A stretch of DNA of 40,738 bases from Desulforapulum autotrophicum (GCA_020723285.1 DYJE01000033.1:14605-55342), one strand, 5' to 3'. Positions 7,984 to 16,362 are shown, counted from the first letter of the stretch. Notes: a model not told the origin generated them from the letters alone. Program-made: numbers and translations.

Positions 7984-8895
7984 TTAAGCCCCTTTCACGA
8001 ACATGGTGGAGTGGACATTGGGAATGGCTGGCACCAGGGGCGGCGTGGTGGGCGCGCCCATATTCCCGATGTGTGTGTGGGTGTTGAACGACGTGAGAAA
8101 CGAGTCATTCACCAGGGTCATGGACGCCCCCTGCCCCAGTTTCACACTGGTGCTGTCCAGGGTGATGCCGGAGGTTGCTGCGATGGTGGCCGAACCCGTC
8201 ACCGAAATCTCGATGTTTCCCTGGCTGTTCAACGCCTGGTTGCCGGTGGTGTCCACGGTGAGGGTTCCGGCGTTGGCATCCAGGGAAATCCTGTTTCCGC
8301 CGCTGTCCTCAACCGTCACCGTTCCCCCGTCGTCATCCAGGGTGAGGCTGTGGCCGCCCGCCGTGCTCACCGTGATGTTGCCGGTTCCTCCGGCGTCGTC
8401 CAGCGTGAGGCTATGCCCACCCTGACTCGTGATGCGAATGGCCGCCGCCTGGTCGTCGGTGTTGTCGTCAAAGGCGATCACATGCCCGCTCCGGGTGCGG
8501 ATGGAACGGATATGGTTTCGACTCTCTCCGTCCATGGTTTCCGGCGGTGTGTCCTCGCTGTTCCACAGGCACCCCAGGACAAAGGGATGGTTGAGGTCCC
8601 CGTGTTCAAAAGCCACCAGCACTTCATCCCCGATTTCAGGAATAAAAAAGGAACCCCTTCCGCTGCCGGCCATCAGGGTGGCGATGCGCGCCCAGAAACT
8701 GTGGGACCGTTCTTCCCGGTCATCGGGCGTGGTGCTGTCGCTTTCCTCCGCAAGCCAGGGGAAATCCACCTTCACCCGCCCCAGGCCGCGGGGATCGTTG
8801 ATATCCCTCACGATGCCCGTCACCACTCCGTAGATCCGGCGGTTTCCGGCCCTTGGGGAATTCTGCGCCGTACTCATCAGGTTCAACAGGCTCAT
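7984..8895 (-). CDS. gpV/gp5-like central spike protein with OB domain, beta-helix and HxH tip
   Basis: Residues about 15-115 form an OB-fold of the VgrG/gp5 type: GVVTGIVRDINDPRGLGRVK, then FWARIATLMAGSGRGSFFIP and EIGDEVLVAFEHGDLNHPFV, the classic spike signature. Residues about 150-235 contain repeated units of about 20 residues (GGHSLTLDDAGGT, GGHSLTLDDDGGT, GNRISLDANAGTL) that should build a triple-stranded beta-helix needle. The C-terminus (SFNTHTHIGNMGAPTTPP) has an HxH motif like the metal-binding tip of P2 gpV. No separate PAAR gene is visible, so this spike may carry its own apex. The start overlaps the gpD-like gene by 4 nt. In Afp-type systems hub and spike are usually fused in one VgrG-like protein; here they are separate genes. 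Confidence 0.88.
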   Translation of the reverse strand: MSLLNLMSTAQNSPRAGNRRIYGVVTGIVRDINDPRGLGRVKVDFPWLAEESDSTTPDDREERSHSFWARIATLMAGSGRGSFFIPEIGDEVLVAFEHGDLNHPFVLGCLWNSEDTPPETMDGESRNHIRSIRTRSGHVIAFDDNTDDQAAAIRITSQGGHSLTLDDAGGTGNITVSTAGGHSLTLDDDGGTVTVEDSGGNRISLDANAGTLTVDTTGNQALNSQGNIEISVTGSATIAATSGITLDSTSVKLGQGASMTLVNDSFLTSFNTHTHIGNMGAPTTPPLVPAIPNVHSTMFVKGA

Positions 8896-9983
8896 CGTCC
8901 GTTCCTCTTCAATTCAAAACTGGTGAGAAATCCCCGTGCATCCACGGTGTGAGTCACCGATGTCACATAATAGTTACCGCTGTAGCGTTTTCCCGCCCCA
9001 TTGATTTTCACCACCTGGCGGGCTTTAAGATCGGGATTACCGATGCAGGAACCCCGTGCGGTAATAAAGTCCAGGCTCTTGGCTTCGAGCTGGGCCAGGG
9101 CGATGTCCCGGGCTTCTTTCTGATTGGCCACGGCGTTTTCGGTGAGTTTCACCGGATTGTCCTTGAATATCTCCTTCGCAATCTCCGATCCCGTCTTTTC
9201 ACCCATTTTCACCGTTTCCTCGCCGGCTTTGGCCGTTCCCACCAGAGCCGCTTTCCCGCCGCCCGCCGATGTCTGGGACGCCCGGACAATCACCTCGGTG
9301 GGCATGCTGTAGGTGCTGATACTCGGGCTGAAACTTTCCAGATCCTTTCCCCATTCCAGAGTGTGCAATGGAGACGGGCTGGTGAGATACCGGGGTTTCT
9401 GGAAATACAGCACCTTGTTTTTCACCACCACCTCATAACCGATGGGCCGGGCCTTTCCTTTCAGAATGCTTTCACAGGTTTCATCCTCCGACAGGGTGTG
9501 AGGATGTTCGGCATCCGTGGGGTCCACCTCCGAGGAAAACCCCATGTCCCTGGCAATTTCCACAGCAATGTCGCTGGCCTTCGAACTTTCAAAAGGCCTG
9601 GTCCGCCTTTTCCTTTGAAGGCGGTGGTAATGACTGAACCCGCGGATCTGGAGTTCGGGTATCCCCGATGCCGGAAAATTCGCACTCACCGCCGTAATTT
9701 CCCCTGTGAACGTGAACGTCATACGGTTCACATACCCCAGCTCGATCTCGACCTCCGACCCTTCGTCAAACAACGTGTCATCCATCCATTTTAGACTGGC
9801 CCCTGCGGCGAACCGCCCCTGTTTTTCATGGCGGTCGCTGATTCGAAGATTGAAGGAATCGGCCCTGTCGCAGGTGTCTGTGACGGATAACGACATCACG
9901 TTCACACTCACGCCATGGCGCAGTTCACTGCCCTTGATCCGGATCACATAGGATGGCGAATACGTGTTCATTGTTCCCTTCAT
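8892..9983 (-). CDS. gpD/gp27-like hub protein
   Basis: This 363-residue protein fits the phage late-control gene D / gp27 family. It shows an N-terminal beta-barrel (SYVIRIKGSEL, VNVMSLSVTDTCDRADSFNL), a second barrel (TFTGEITAVSANFPASGIPE) and the conserved FSHYHRLQRKRRTRPFESSK segment followed by IAVEIARDMGF. The C-terminal part holds ARQVVKINGAGKRYSGNYYV and TSVTHTVDARGFLTSFELKR, typical of the last domain. The hub joins the tube to the spike in the centre of the baseplate. It overlaps the LysM gene by 4 nt (ATGA) and the spike gene by 4 nt, so the three are co-translated. Confidence 0.88.
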   Translation of the reverse strand: MKGTMNTYSPSYVIRIKGSELRHGVSVNVMSLSVTDTCDRADSFNLRISDRHEKQGRFAAGASLKWMDDTLFDEGSEVEIELGYVNRMTFTFTGEITAVSANFPASGIPELQIRGFSHYHRLQRKRRTRPFESSKASDIAVEIARDMGFSSEVDPTDAEHPHTLSEDETCESILKGKARPIGYEVVVKNKVLYFQKPRYLTSPSPLHTLEWGKDLESFSPSISTYSMPTEVIVRASQTSAGGGKAALVGTAKAGEETVKMGEKTGSEIAKEIFKDNPVKLTENAVANQKEARDIALAQLEAKSLDFITARGSCIGNPDLKARQVVKINGAGKRYSGNYYVTSVTHTVDARGFLTSFELKRNGR

Positions 9984-10612
9984 TCAATGGCCGGAATCAC
10001 CAGCACCTGCCCCGGTTGAATTGAAAGCGGATCGTCAATGCCGTTTTCCTCGGCAATGTGCCGCCACAATCCAGGGTCTTCGTAAAAATGGGCCGACAGA
10101 GCCGACAGAGTGTCCCGCCGTTTCACCACATACCGTTTGGCGAAATTGGCACTCTGAAGGTTCGCCCCGTGTTTCTTCCCGTCGAAGTATTCCTTGAACG
10201 TCACATCCACTGTGGCCCGGACCGGAATGCCGCTGGGCAGAAACAGCTCGAAGGTCTGTTCGGCCCGTTCGAGAACGCAGACGAAATTCAGAGCCCCCCA
10301 GCTAAACACCAGCACCGGTGGGGCATGGAGTTCAGCGTCGATATCGAGGAGCCCGGTGATTTTCTTCGTATACTCCCGCACATCCTTCCGTTTTTCATAG
10401 GTATCGAAAAACAGCTGCATGGTCAGGGTGCTGGAGTTGCCCTTGCCGAACTGGATCAGGGACGCAGGCAGACCCGGAACCGCCACTTCGCCGAACTGGT
10501 TCGATCTGGACAGACGGTACTGGGTGGGATTGAACAGCACCTTGATCTTCTCACCCTTCACCGTCATGGCGTCCGGGTCGTACAGACTGATCGTCGCTTT
10601 TTCCAGTTCCAT
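9980..10612 (-). CDS. LysM-domain tube-baseplate connector (Afp7-like)
   Basis: This 210-residue protein starts with the tail connector signature (KVLFNPTQYRLSRSNQFGEV) and continues with LTMQLFFDTYEKRKDVREY. It ends with a LysM domain at about 157-208 (YVVKRRDTLSALSAHFYEDP, then WRHIAEENGIDDPLSIQPGQ, VLVIP). In Afp/PVC and gp53-like systems this protein binds the first tube ring to the baseplate, and the LysM fold is used for protein contact rather than peptidoglycan. The ATG has a GGAGAAACC ribosome site. The upstream neighbour is the GNAT gene, which separates it from the disordered protein that would normally precede it. Confidence 0.88.
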   Translation of the reverse strand: MELEKATISLYDPDAMTVKGEKIKVLFNPTQYRLSRSNQFGEVAVPGLPASLIQFGKGNSSTLTMQLFFDTYEKRKDVREYTKKITGLLDIDAELHAPPVLVFSWGALNFVCVLERAEQTFELFLPSGIPVRATVDVTFKEYFDGKKHGANLQSANFAKRYVVKRRDTLSALSAHFYEDPGLWRHIAEENGIDDPLSIQPGQVLVIPAIE

Positions 10613-10643
10613 GGTTTCTCCATTAAACTCTATTAACCCGGTA

Positions 10644-11108
10644 TCACACGTCCATTGTTCGATCGAATCGGGGTTGACGATGCATCATGCAATGATGTTC
10701 AAAATCTTCTGTCACTTCAAAGCCCCATTTCCTGTAAAGATCCATGGCCGGTGTGTTCTTGACGACATATAACGAGACAGGCATTTGCATGTGTTCAGAA
10801 TGTCCGAGGGTTCGGCGAACAAGCTCGGCACCGATTCCATGGTTCTGAAACTCAGGAAGAATCTGCATTTGATGAAGATGAAGCCCTTCTGTTTTAGGAA
10901 TCACCTTGATCACGCCCACGTTTTTTTCTCCGACCATGATAACCTCGGCGTTTGCCAGTTCGTCAGCAGCCTTGCCGCGCTCATCGGTCTCATTCCATCC
11001 CATAATGGATTCAAACAACGGTTTCATTGTTTTGATCCGCAAGTCATAAATAAACTCAATATCTTCTTCGGTCGCTGGCCGTAATGTGAATGCCGTTGTT
11101 TGTTCCAT
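10644..11108 (-). CDS. GNAT-family N-acetyltransferase embedded in the eCIS operon
   Basis: This 154-residue protein is a single GNAT domain. The N-terminal strand-helix (FTLRPATEEDIEFIYDLRIK), the central strands (AEVIMVGEKNVGVIKVIPKT) and motif A (MQILPEFQNHGIGAELVRRT, with the acetyl-CoA loop Q-N-H-G-I-G) are all present. So is the usual end (VKNTPAMDLYRKWGFEVTED). It lies in the operon direction with a GAGGTG ribosome site, 31 nt before the LysM gene and 12 nt after the disordered-protein gene. Its DNA is visibly less GC-rich than the structural genes on either side, suggesting later insertion. It has no known role in a tail particle. It could be cargo, a modifier of particle or target proteins, or an unrelated passenger. 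The substrate cannot be told from the sequence. Confidence 0.85.
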   Translation of the reverse strand: MEQTTAFTLRPATEEDIEFIYDLRIKTMKPLFESIMGWNETDERGKAADELANAEVIMVGEKNVGVIKVIPKTEGLHLHQMQILPEFQNHGIGAELVRRTLGHSEHMQMPVSLYVVKNTPAMDLYRKWGFEVTEDFEHHCMMHRQPRFDRTMDV

Positions 11109-11120
11109 ATGTGTAACACC

Positions 11121-13136
11121 TCACAAACCCAGGCTTTCCCTCTCGATGGAAAGCCGTTCCATGATCAGGTCGTACACCTGGTCGGCCACACCCCGGAGGT
11201 CCATCGGCCCTTGATCAACTCCGGTTCCAACAGGGGGAGCTGATGAAGGGGCAGGTGGTGGAAGCGAGGGACTCGACATCGCCGTTGCATTTTCACGGGT
11301 GTCCTCCGCACTTCGGCTCAACCTGCTTTCAACCCGTTCCACCACCTGCTCGACCACGGCGTGACGGTTCATACCTAAAGGCATGGAAATGTTCGTATCC
11401 AAGATCAGGCTCCTTTCCGGCAAGCTTCCGGACGGGCGTTGACCGGATGCACATTGGATTGAATGGCGTTCGACCAAAGACCCTTTGACCGCCCCTTTCT
11501 GACCCGCATATTCAGTCTCCCCCCGGTTCTGCTTGACGTGGGCCTTGGAATGAAATGACGTCTGAATGCCTGGCGTTCCAAGGGGATAGACCGCGGGGTT
11601 CTGGAAACCCGCCGGGATGTCTTGCCCTATTGAACCAGATTTCAAACCCGATTCTATCTTCCTTCGGATTGTACCACCCGCATTCCGGGACATGACCACC
11701 GGGTTCAGGGGTTCCATTTCACGCCCTTGAATATTTAACATGCGGCGGTATCCTGAAAAAACGGGAGCCGTTTCACGACGGGCGATCATTTGAGGTGTTC
11801 CCGGACTCCGACGTTCCATTGTCCGGCTGTCCGGACTCTTTTCCAAGCCTTTCGCCCTGACCAGCGGTCGTTCCTCTGATCCGATTTCCGGCGAGCGGCC
11901 CTGAAACTGTGAAATGACATTCAACGTTTCATGACCTTTTCCTGTATCGTTGGCTAAAGGTTTAACAGGGGAGTGACCTGATGGAGCGACCAGGATTGAT
12001 GTAACGTGTGCCGGCTCCGTTCTGCCGTGCTCTTTTCTGAAAAGCATGGACGGGTTATCTTTACACACCTGCCCGGAGTACCCCCCAAACATGGTTTCGC
12101 TGCCTTTATGTTCAGCCGACGGAGACCGTGAGGAATCCGAAGAACCGAAGGGCGGGCTGCCGCCCACCTCCTTGTGGAGGGCGGCAGTCCGCACTGCATG
12201 CCCTTGCCTGGAATCGGATTGTTGAATTCCTTTCACCGTCAGGGTCTCAAAACCTTGACCAGCACCTTCAGCCGACAGGACATCAGGCCTTTCAGATCCC
12301 GATACAGATCTAACCGTTCTTATCAGTCCGGTTGTTTCAGCAGATCCGGTTGATTCACGCTGAATGGAAGCGGATGGTTCACGTTGCGTCTGAATATCGC
12401 CGATCGGGGATGATGGATTCGGATGATCTGATAAGCCATGTTTTACCGGCATTACAGTGGTGACCCATTCTGGTTCCGAGCGGCTTCCCATTTTGGGTTC
12501 TGTCAGCGGCAGCTTTGACTCACCAACCGTATTACCAGGACTGTATCTTCTCAGAACCCTGCCTGTTGCGTTCTCTATCACCCGACCCACCGGTTTATCA
12601 GTAACGTTCAGGCCGCGTCCCGATGCCATCCGCAGCCCCAAGGAAAAACGACCCGGCGTTCCTTCCGTCTTCCCTTCAGCTCTGCCATGGGCAAGGGACA
12701 GCGACGGTGTTGACGCCGTCTTTTCTCCATAATTGAAAGGAGCCGCGTTAAGGACGGTTTTCGCCTGTTCAACGACTCTGTCAGATTTTTTAAAATCGAC
12801 CGCCTGAACTGCCGGATCAGTCTTTATAACAGCCGTTCTTTCACGCTCAGGACTGCCGGGCTTTAAATCCTCAGGTGTTTCCTGCCGCATGATCGATCTG
12901 CCCTGAACCAGGGGGAGAGCGGTTAACCTTCCAAGGGGTTTCACAGACGTTTTGTAGCGGTTAAAAATCTGTCGGGCCAGAGGGGCCACCGAAGACACCC
13001 GGCCATGACGAAGATAAAGGGCACGGGCGTATTCTCCGGAAGGAGACACCGGCAATTTCCCGGAAACCGTCATCCGGCTTCCGGTGTCAACGCCTTCCTC
13101 TTTATGATGTCTCTGCCCGTTCTCTTCCATCATCAT
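11121..13136 (-). CDS. Long disordered eCIS protein with conserved C-terminal helix (Afp6 position)
   Basis: The 671 residues are almost all low-complexity, rich in Ser, Pro, Gly, Arg and Glu, with no domain that I recognise. A proline-rich patch (SLPPPAPSSAPPVGTGVD) precedes a short predicted amphipathic helix at the extreme C-terminus (VADQVYDLIMERLSIERESL). From memory, a similar ending occurs in proteins at this position, between the second tube gene and the LysM gene, in other eCIS loci; this needs a search to confirm. The start is one of three consecutive Met codons (13136, 13133, 13130), 19 nt after the tube gene. It may be a linker, chaperone-like scaffold or luminal component. Its length and lack of coiled coil argue against a normal tape-measure protein. 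Confidence 0.6.
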   Translation of the reverse strand: MMMEENGQRHHKEEGVDTGSRMTVSGKLPVSPSGEYARALYLRHGRVSSVAPLARQIFNRYKTSVKPLGRLTALPLVQGRSIMRQETPEDLKPGSPERERTAVIKTDPAVQAVDFKKSDRVVEQAKTVLNAAPFNYGEKTASTPSLSLAHGRAEGKTEGTPGRFSLGLRMASGRGLNVTDKPVGRVIENATGRVLRRYSPGNTVGESKLPLTEPKMGSRSEPEWVTTVMPVKHGLSDHPNPSSPIGDIQTQREPSASIQRESTGSAETTGLIRTVRSVSGSERPDVLSAEGAGQGFETLTVKGIQQSDSRQGHAVRTAALHKEVGGSPPFGSSDSSRSPSAEHKGSETMFGGYSGQVCKDNPSMLFRKEHGRTEPAHVTSILVAPSGHSPVKPLANDTGKGHETLNVISQFQGRSPEIGSEERPLVRAKGLEKSPDSRTMERRSPGTPQMIARRETAPVFSGYRRMLNIQGREMEPLNPVVMSRNAGGTIRRKIESGLKSGSIGQDIPAGFQNPAVYPLGTPGIQTSFHSKAHVKQNRGETEYAGQKGAVKGSLVERHSIQCASGQRPSGSLPERSLILDTNISMPLGMNRHAVVEQVVERVESRLSRSAEDTRENATAMSSPSLPPPAPSSAPPVGTGVDQGPMDLRGVADQVYDLIMERLSIERESLGL

Positions 13137-13155
13137 TTCTCAAAATTCCAACATG

Positions 13156-13593
13156 TTATACCCGTTCAATCCGGTGATGGGCCAGCTCCAGGGTTTCCAC
13201 CGCCACCTCGGCCCGCATCGCGTTCAGGTTCGGCCCGATCCACTTCACGGGATAGGCGTCGTAGAAATTGTAACGGGCCATCTCGGCTCCAGCCATATCC
13301 AGAAAAACAATGGAACCGGTCTTTTTTTCCACCGCGCCGTCCCGGTTCTTCCGGTACCAGTCCCAGAGCGTGCTGTCGCCGGTGAACCCGTTTTTGAGAA
13401 TCAGATTCTGGGAATACCGGGTGGGACCGGCCAGTTTATGGATATAGCTGTTTTCTCCCCCTTCCCGGTATTCCTTGACCTCTGTTTCCACCTGAAGTCC
13501 CGACACGTCTGAAAAACCGCCCACGGCGATCCCGCCGATCTCGACAAGAAAATTGCATGAGCGGTAGGGATCGTTCCTCTGGCCGGTTACCAT
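13156..13593 (-). CDS. Inner tube protein 2 (gp19-like)
   Basis: This 145-residue protein is a tail-tube protein of the gp19/Hcp-like family. The N-terminus reads RNDPYRSCNFLVEIGGIAVG then GFSDVSGLQVETEVKEYREG, the classic tube signature. The middle has LILKNGFTGDSTLWDWYRKN and the end has FYDAYPVKWIGPNLNAMRAE then VAVETLELAHHRIERV. It is clearly paralogous to the other tube protein at 14150-14584. Two tube genes are normal in eCIS: one builds most of the tube and another the first rings at the baseplate. It overlaps the DUF6760-like gene by 7 nt, with AAAGGAGA before the ATG. Confidence 0.93.
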   Translation of the reverse strand: MVTGQRNDPYRSCNFLVEIGGIAVGGFSDVSGLQVETEVKEYREGGENSYIHKLAGPTRYSQNLILKNGFTGDSTLWDWYRKNRDGAVEKKTGSIVFLDMAGAEMARYNFYDAYPVKWIGPNLNAMRAEVAVETLELAHHRIERV

Positions 13594-13772
13594 GGCCGTC
13601 TCTCCTTTTCACTTGTGTCTTCGTTCATCTTCCGGTTGATCCTTGCGATTTCCGAAACCCAGCGCTGCCGGTCCCGGTGTTCCATGGTCATGATCCTGTC
13701 CTTGTCCCAGTTGAAATGGTAGGCGATGTAGGCTATCTCCTCGTACAGCCGTTCGAGGGGATAGCTTTTCAC
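13587..13772 (-). CDS. DUF6760-like small eCIS protein
   Basis: A 61-residue protein, YPLERLYEEIAYIAYHFNWD then HRDRQRWVSEIARINRKMNE, probably all alpha-helical. It resembles the DUF6760 family of small proteins encoded next to tail-assembly and tube genes in eCIS loci, as I remember it. Its ATG overlaps the stop of the preceding assembly gene by 4 nt (ATGA), and its stop overlaps the next tube gene by 7 nt. Such coupling suggests that it works with the two flanking proteins, perhaps like a tail-assembly chaperone extension. No catalytic motif is visible. Confidence 0.75.
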   Translation of the reverse strand: MKSYPLERLYEEIAYIAYHFNWDKDRIMTMEHRDRQRWVSEIARINRKMNEDTSEKERRPW

Positions 13773-14134
13773 TCCCCCGAGATCCGGGTCTCCACCTCGA
13801 ATTCCTTGTCACAATGAGGACAGACAACGCCCAGACGGCTGTGTCCGTGATCGTTGATCTGCTGGTAAAAATCCTGAAGATACGCAAGGTCTCCCGAAAA
13901 AATATTTTCGATGACCTTGGGATTCAGGTAATCCAGATCCCCCAGCTTCGTGATCACCCGCGACAAAAGAATGATGATCAGGTAACTGGGATTAGCCTGA
14001 ACCCTGGGATCTTTCATGGGAACGATTTCATCATAGGCCGTGGCCAGACGCATGATCCCTTCCTTGTGAACATTTCCCTCAGCATCCAGATAGCCCCTGG
14101 GCAGTGTGAATGGAAACTCGGTTTGCATGGTCAT
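13769..14134 (-). CDS. Tail assembly protein with a CxxC motif
   Basis: This 121-residue protein starts QTEFPFTLPRGYLDAEGNVH and continues with EGIMRLATAYDEIVPMKDPR, the form seen in phage tail assembly proteins of eCIS and related loci. The middle (NPSYLIIILLSRVITKLGDL) is a helix, and the end has a VCPHCDKEF segment whose CxxC pair may be half a metal site. It lies directly between tube 1 (15 nt away) and the DUF6760-like gene (4 nt overlap). The inferred role is a chaperone for tube or tape-measure assembly. There are two possible starts, Met1 and Met3; neither has a strong ribosome site. Confidence 0.72.
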   Translation of the reverse strand: MTMQTEFPFTLPRGYLDAEGNVHKEGIMRLATAYDEIVPMKDPRVQANPSYLIIILLSRVITKLGDLDYLNPKVIENIFSGDLAYLQDFYQQINDHGHSRLGVVCPHCDKEFEVETRISGE

Positions 14135-14149
14135 GGTGTTTTATCGTCC

Positions 14150-14584
14150 TTATGCTTTTTCCAGTCCTTCATGGGCGATTTCCAGCGTTTCAATGGCCAC
14201 TTCGCTGGCTTTGGCGTTGAAGGTGGGACCTGTCCATTTCGTGGGCCAACCGTTCCGGAAATTCCAGCGAACCTTTTCAGCACCTGTAGCGTCCAGAAGA
14301 ACGATTGACCCGTTTTTCCGTTCGTCCTTGCCGCTCATGATGATCTTTCTCCAGTCCCAGAGTTCGGAATCGTCGGTTGTTCCCCATTTCAGCGTGATAT
14401 TGGAATACTTCACAAGGCTTGTGAGTTTCCGGACCGTGATGGGGTCCGTGCCCTCCCTGTACTCCACCGGGTCCTGGGCCGTGTCAAGGCCGGAGCAGTC
14501 CTGAAAACCCGCACGGGCGATGCCGTCGATCTCCACGATGAAATTGAACGAGCGATAGGGATCCATTCGTGTTCCTGTTGCCAT
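14150..14584 (-). CDS. Inner tube protein 1 (gp19-like)
   Basis: This 144-residue gp19-type tube protein reads RMDPYRSFNFIVEIDGIARA then GFQDCSGLDTAQDPVEYREG, followed by KYSNITLKWGTTDDSELWDW and a GPTFNAKASEVAIETLEIAH ending. It is paralogous to tube 2. A strong AAGGAGG ribosome site sits 7 nt before the ATG, after an 81-nt gap from sheath 2. That fits the high expression needed for the repeated tube subunit. Tube hexamers stack to form the rigid needle that the sheath drives into the target. Confidence 0.94.
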   Translation of the reverse strand: MATGTRMDPYRSFNFIVEIDGIARAGFQDCSGLDTAQDPVEYREGTDPITVRKLTSLVKYSNITLKWGTTDDSELWDWRKIIMSGKDERKNGSIVLLDATGAEKVRWNFRNGWPTKWTGPTFNAKASEVAIETLEIAHEGLEKA

Positions 14585-14665
14585 ATGTGTTCCTCCTTGT
14601 TTAGGTGTTTGGCTTATGATGGTCTTTCGTTATTGTATGCTAACCGTTTTTGGATTGTTTCCAGA

Positions 14666-16291
14666 TCAACGGCCCGCGTAACTGTATACATTCACGGTTC
14701 GCCCCGTCCTGTCCCTGAGCACGGCCTGATCGCCGGTGTTGTTCCACACTGCGTGATTCATGCCCCAGAACAGATCACGGCTCGTATCGGTACCCGTCCG
14801 TGTCCAGACACGGCAGAAACCTCCGGGTAAAACCGTGATCCGGGGGAAAGTGTACACATGGCCGGCCAGATCCCTAAGTGTCCAGTTTCCCAGGTCCACA
14901 ACACAGGAATCCCGGTTTTCGATCACAGCGTATTCACCCAGAATATCCGGTCCATCCACACTGTACTCGATATGTGTGACCGCCATGGCGGGAACAACCG
15001 GAGCAGTCACCGACGGTATCTGAACATCTGCGGTCCCCTCACCCGAATCCGTTGTAATCACTGTGCCCCCATCGGAATGAACCATCCGTATGATGATGAA
15101 TTCATAAGGAGATGCCGGGGCAACGCCGATTTCAGCGGCCACGAGGCCCAGGTCACGCATTCCCTCAGTGTTGACACGGCTGTCGCAGGTCACATAAAAC
15201 GCCTCTCCGGCTGAATTCCCCCGGAAAGCCCCTGCCAGATAATGGCGGTTCAGATAGTCGGAAACATCCCGAACAATCCGGCCCCACAAAGCGGGACCAT
15301 TGGGTTCAAACACCAGCCGGTCCATATAGCCTTCCAGCCAGCGGCAAAGTGTGAGAACAAGGCGACGGACGTTGACATAAGTCCACTGGGGATGACGGGA
15401 CACGGTTCTCGCACCCCATACACGGATGCCCCGTCCCGGAAACGAACGGATGCAGTTCACATGTTCGGGATTTAAGCGAGCCTGCTCACTGTTTCCAATG
15501 GCCGTTTCCACATCGGATATCCCAAGAACTTCCTCGTTGGCCGGGGCCTTGTGAACCTCTTTCTGGCCATCGCTCCGGGCGTAGATCCCGCATATGTGTC
15601 CTGAGGGAGGCACCGGCTCCTTAACCATGGTCCTGACCCAGGGGTGGTAAAGAGCCCCGTTATCTCCCGCAAGGTTTTTCCGTTGAGCTGTCACCGCCTT
15701 GCTGTCCGCTCCGGGAAGGGCGTCGAGAACAGCGAACCGGCCTGTGACAACAGCGCAATGCCTGAGGATTCTGTTCTGCATTTCAAGGACATCGCTGATC
15801 GAAACGGTGTCGATGTCCCTTAGAAGCCCCATGAGATCCGGAAAGGCGATCAGATCTGCGCCCGTCAGATTTTCAAGTTCAGCGAGGGCATGTTCAACCG
15901 CTGTCAGAGGAAGACACGCCGTCTCGTCGAAACAGACCGGATGAACGAAACATTTTTTCCCGCCGTTTTCAAAAAACCCCCGGAGGGCAACCCCCAGATA
16001 ACCCATGTCCTGATAGCTGGCAAGGGCATCCCGGGCTGTGACGAACGAGGTAAACATGGGGAAGTAGTCGCCTGTTCCGGATGAATACCCCCAGACAGCC
16101 CTGACCTGGGGTTCGACCCTGAACACGCCCGGTTTCCCGCAGGCTGTCAGCGTCAGTCCTCTATCTGCCCCATTAAAATCCGTCATACGGACAAGCCCGA
16201 TAAACACGGGCACCCCCGTTTCAAGAACGTATTCCTTTTCCGGACTCACGGATTCCAGATACACTCCGGGTGTTCTGTAAGACTTATACAA
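14666..16291 (-). CDS. Sheath protein 2 with C-terminal lamin-tail domain
   Basis: Residues 1 to about 405 form a contractile sheath protein: YRTPGVYLESVSPEKEYVLE at the N-terminus, GALYHPWV and PSGHICGIYARSDGQKEVHK in the middle, then GIRVWGARTVSRHPQWTYVN and YVNVRRLVLTLCRWLEGYMD. The sheath core ends with AAEIGVAPASPYEFIIIRMV. A short linker leads to about 100 extra residues (roughly 438-541) that read as a lamin-tail domain: EYAVIENRDSCVVDLGNWTL, RDLAGHVYTFPRITVLPGGF, then FWGMNHAVWNNTGDQAVLRD. Ordinary sheath proteins lack this. The domain would follow the sheath C-terminal region and could lie on the particle surface or at one end. It is transcribed between sheath 1 (71 nt upstream) and tube 1 (81 nt downstream). 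Confidence 0.9.
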   Translation of the reverse strand: MYKSYRTPGVYLESVSPEKEYVLETGVPVFIGLVRMTDFNGADRGLTLTACGKPGVFRVEPQVRAVWGYSSGTGDYFPMFTSFVTARDALASYQDMGYLGVALRGFFENGGKKCFVHPVCFDETACLPLTAVEHALAELENLTGADLIAFPDLMGLLRDIDTVSISDVLEMQNRILRHCAVVTGRFAVLDALPGADSKAVTAQRKNLAGDNGALYHPWVRTMVKEPVPPSGHICGIYARSDGQKEVHKAPANEEVLGISDVETAIGNSEQARLNPEHVNCIRSFPGRGIRVWGARTVSRHPQWTYVNVRRLVLTLCRWLEGYMDRLVFEPNGPALWGRIVRDVSDYLNRHYLAGAFRGNSAGEAFYVTCDSRVNTEGMRDLGLVAAEIGVAPASPYEFIIIRMVHSDGGTVITTDSGEGTADVQIPSVTAPVVPAMAVTHIEYSVDGPDILGEYAVIENRDSCVVDLGNWTLRDLAGHVYTFPRITVLPGGFCRVWTRTGTDTSRDLFWGMNHAVWNNTGDQAVLRDRTGRTVNVYSYAGR

Positions 16292-16362
16292 TGCCCCAAT
16301 CCTCCAACGTCCGATGGAAACGTTTCGTTTCAGTTAGGCCCCATGGGTGATTCACCATGTTG

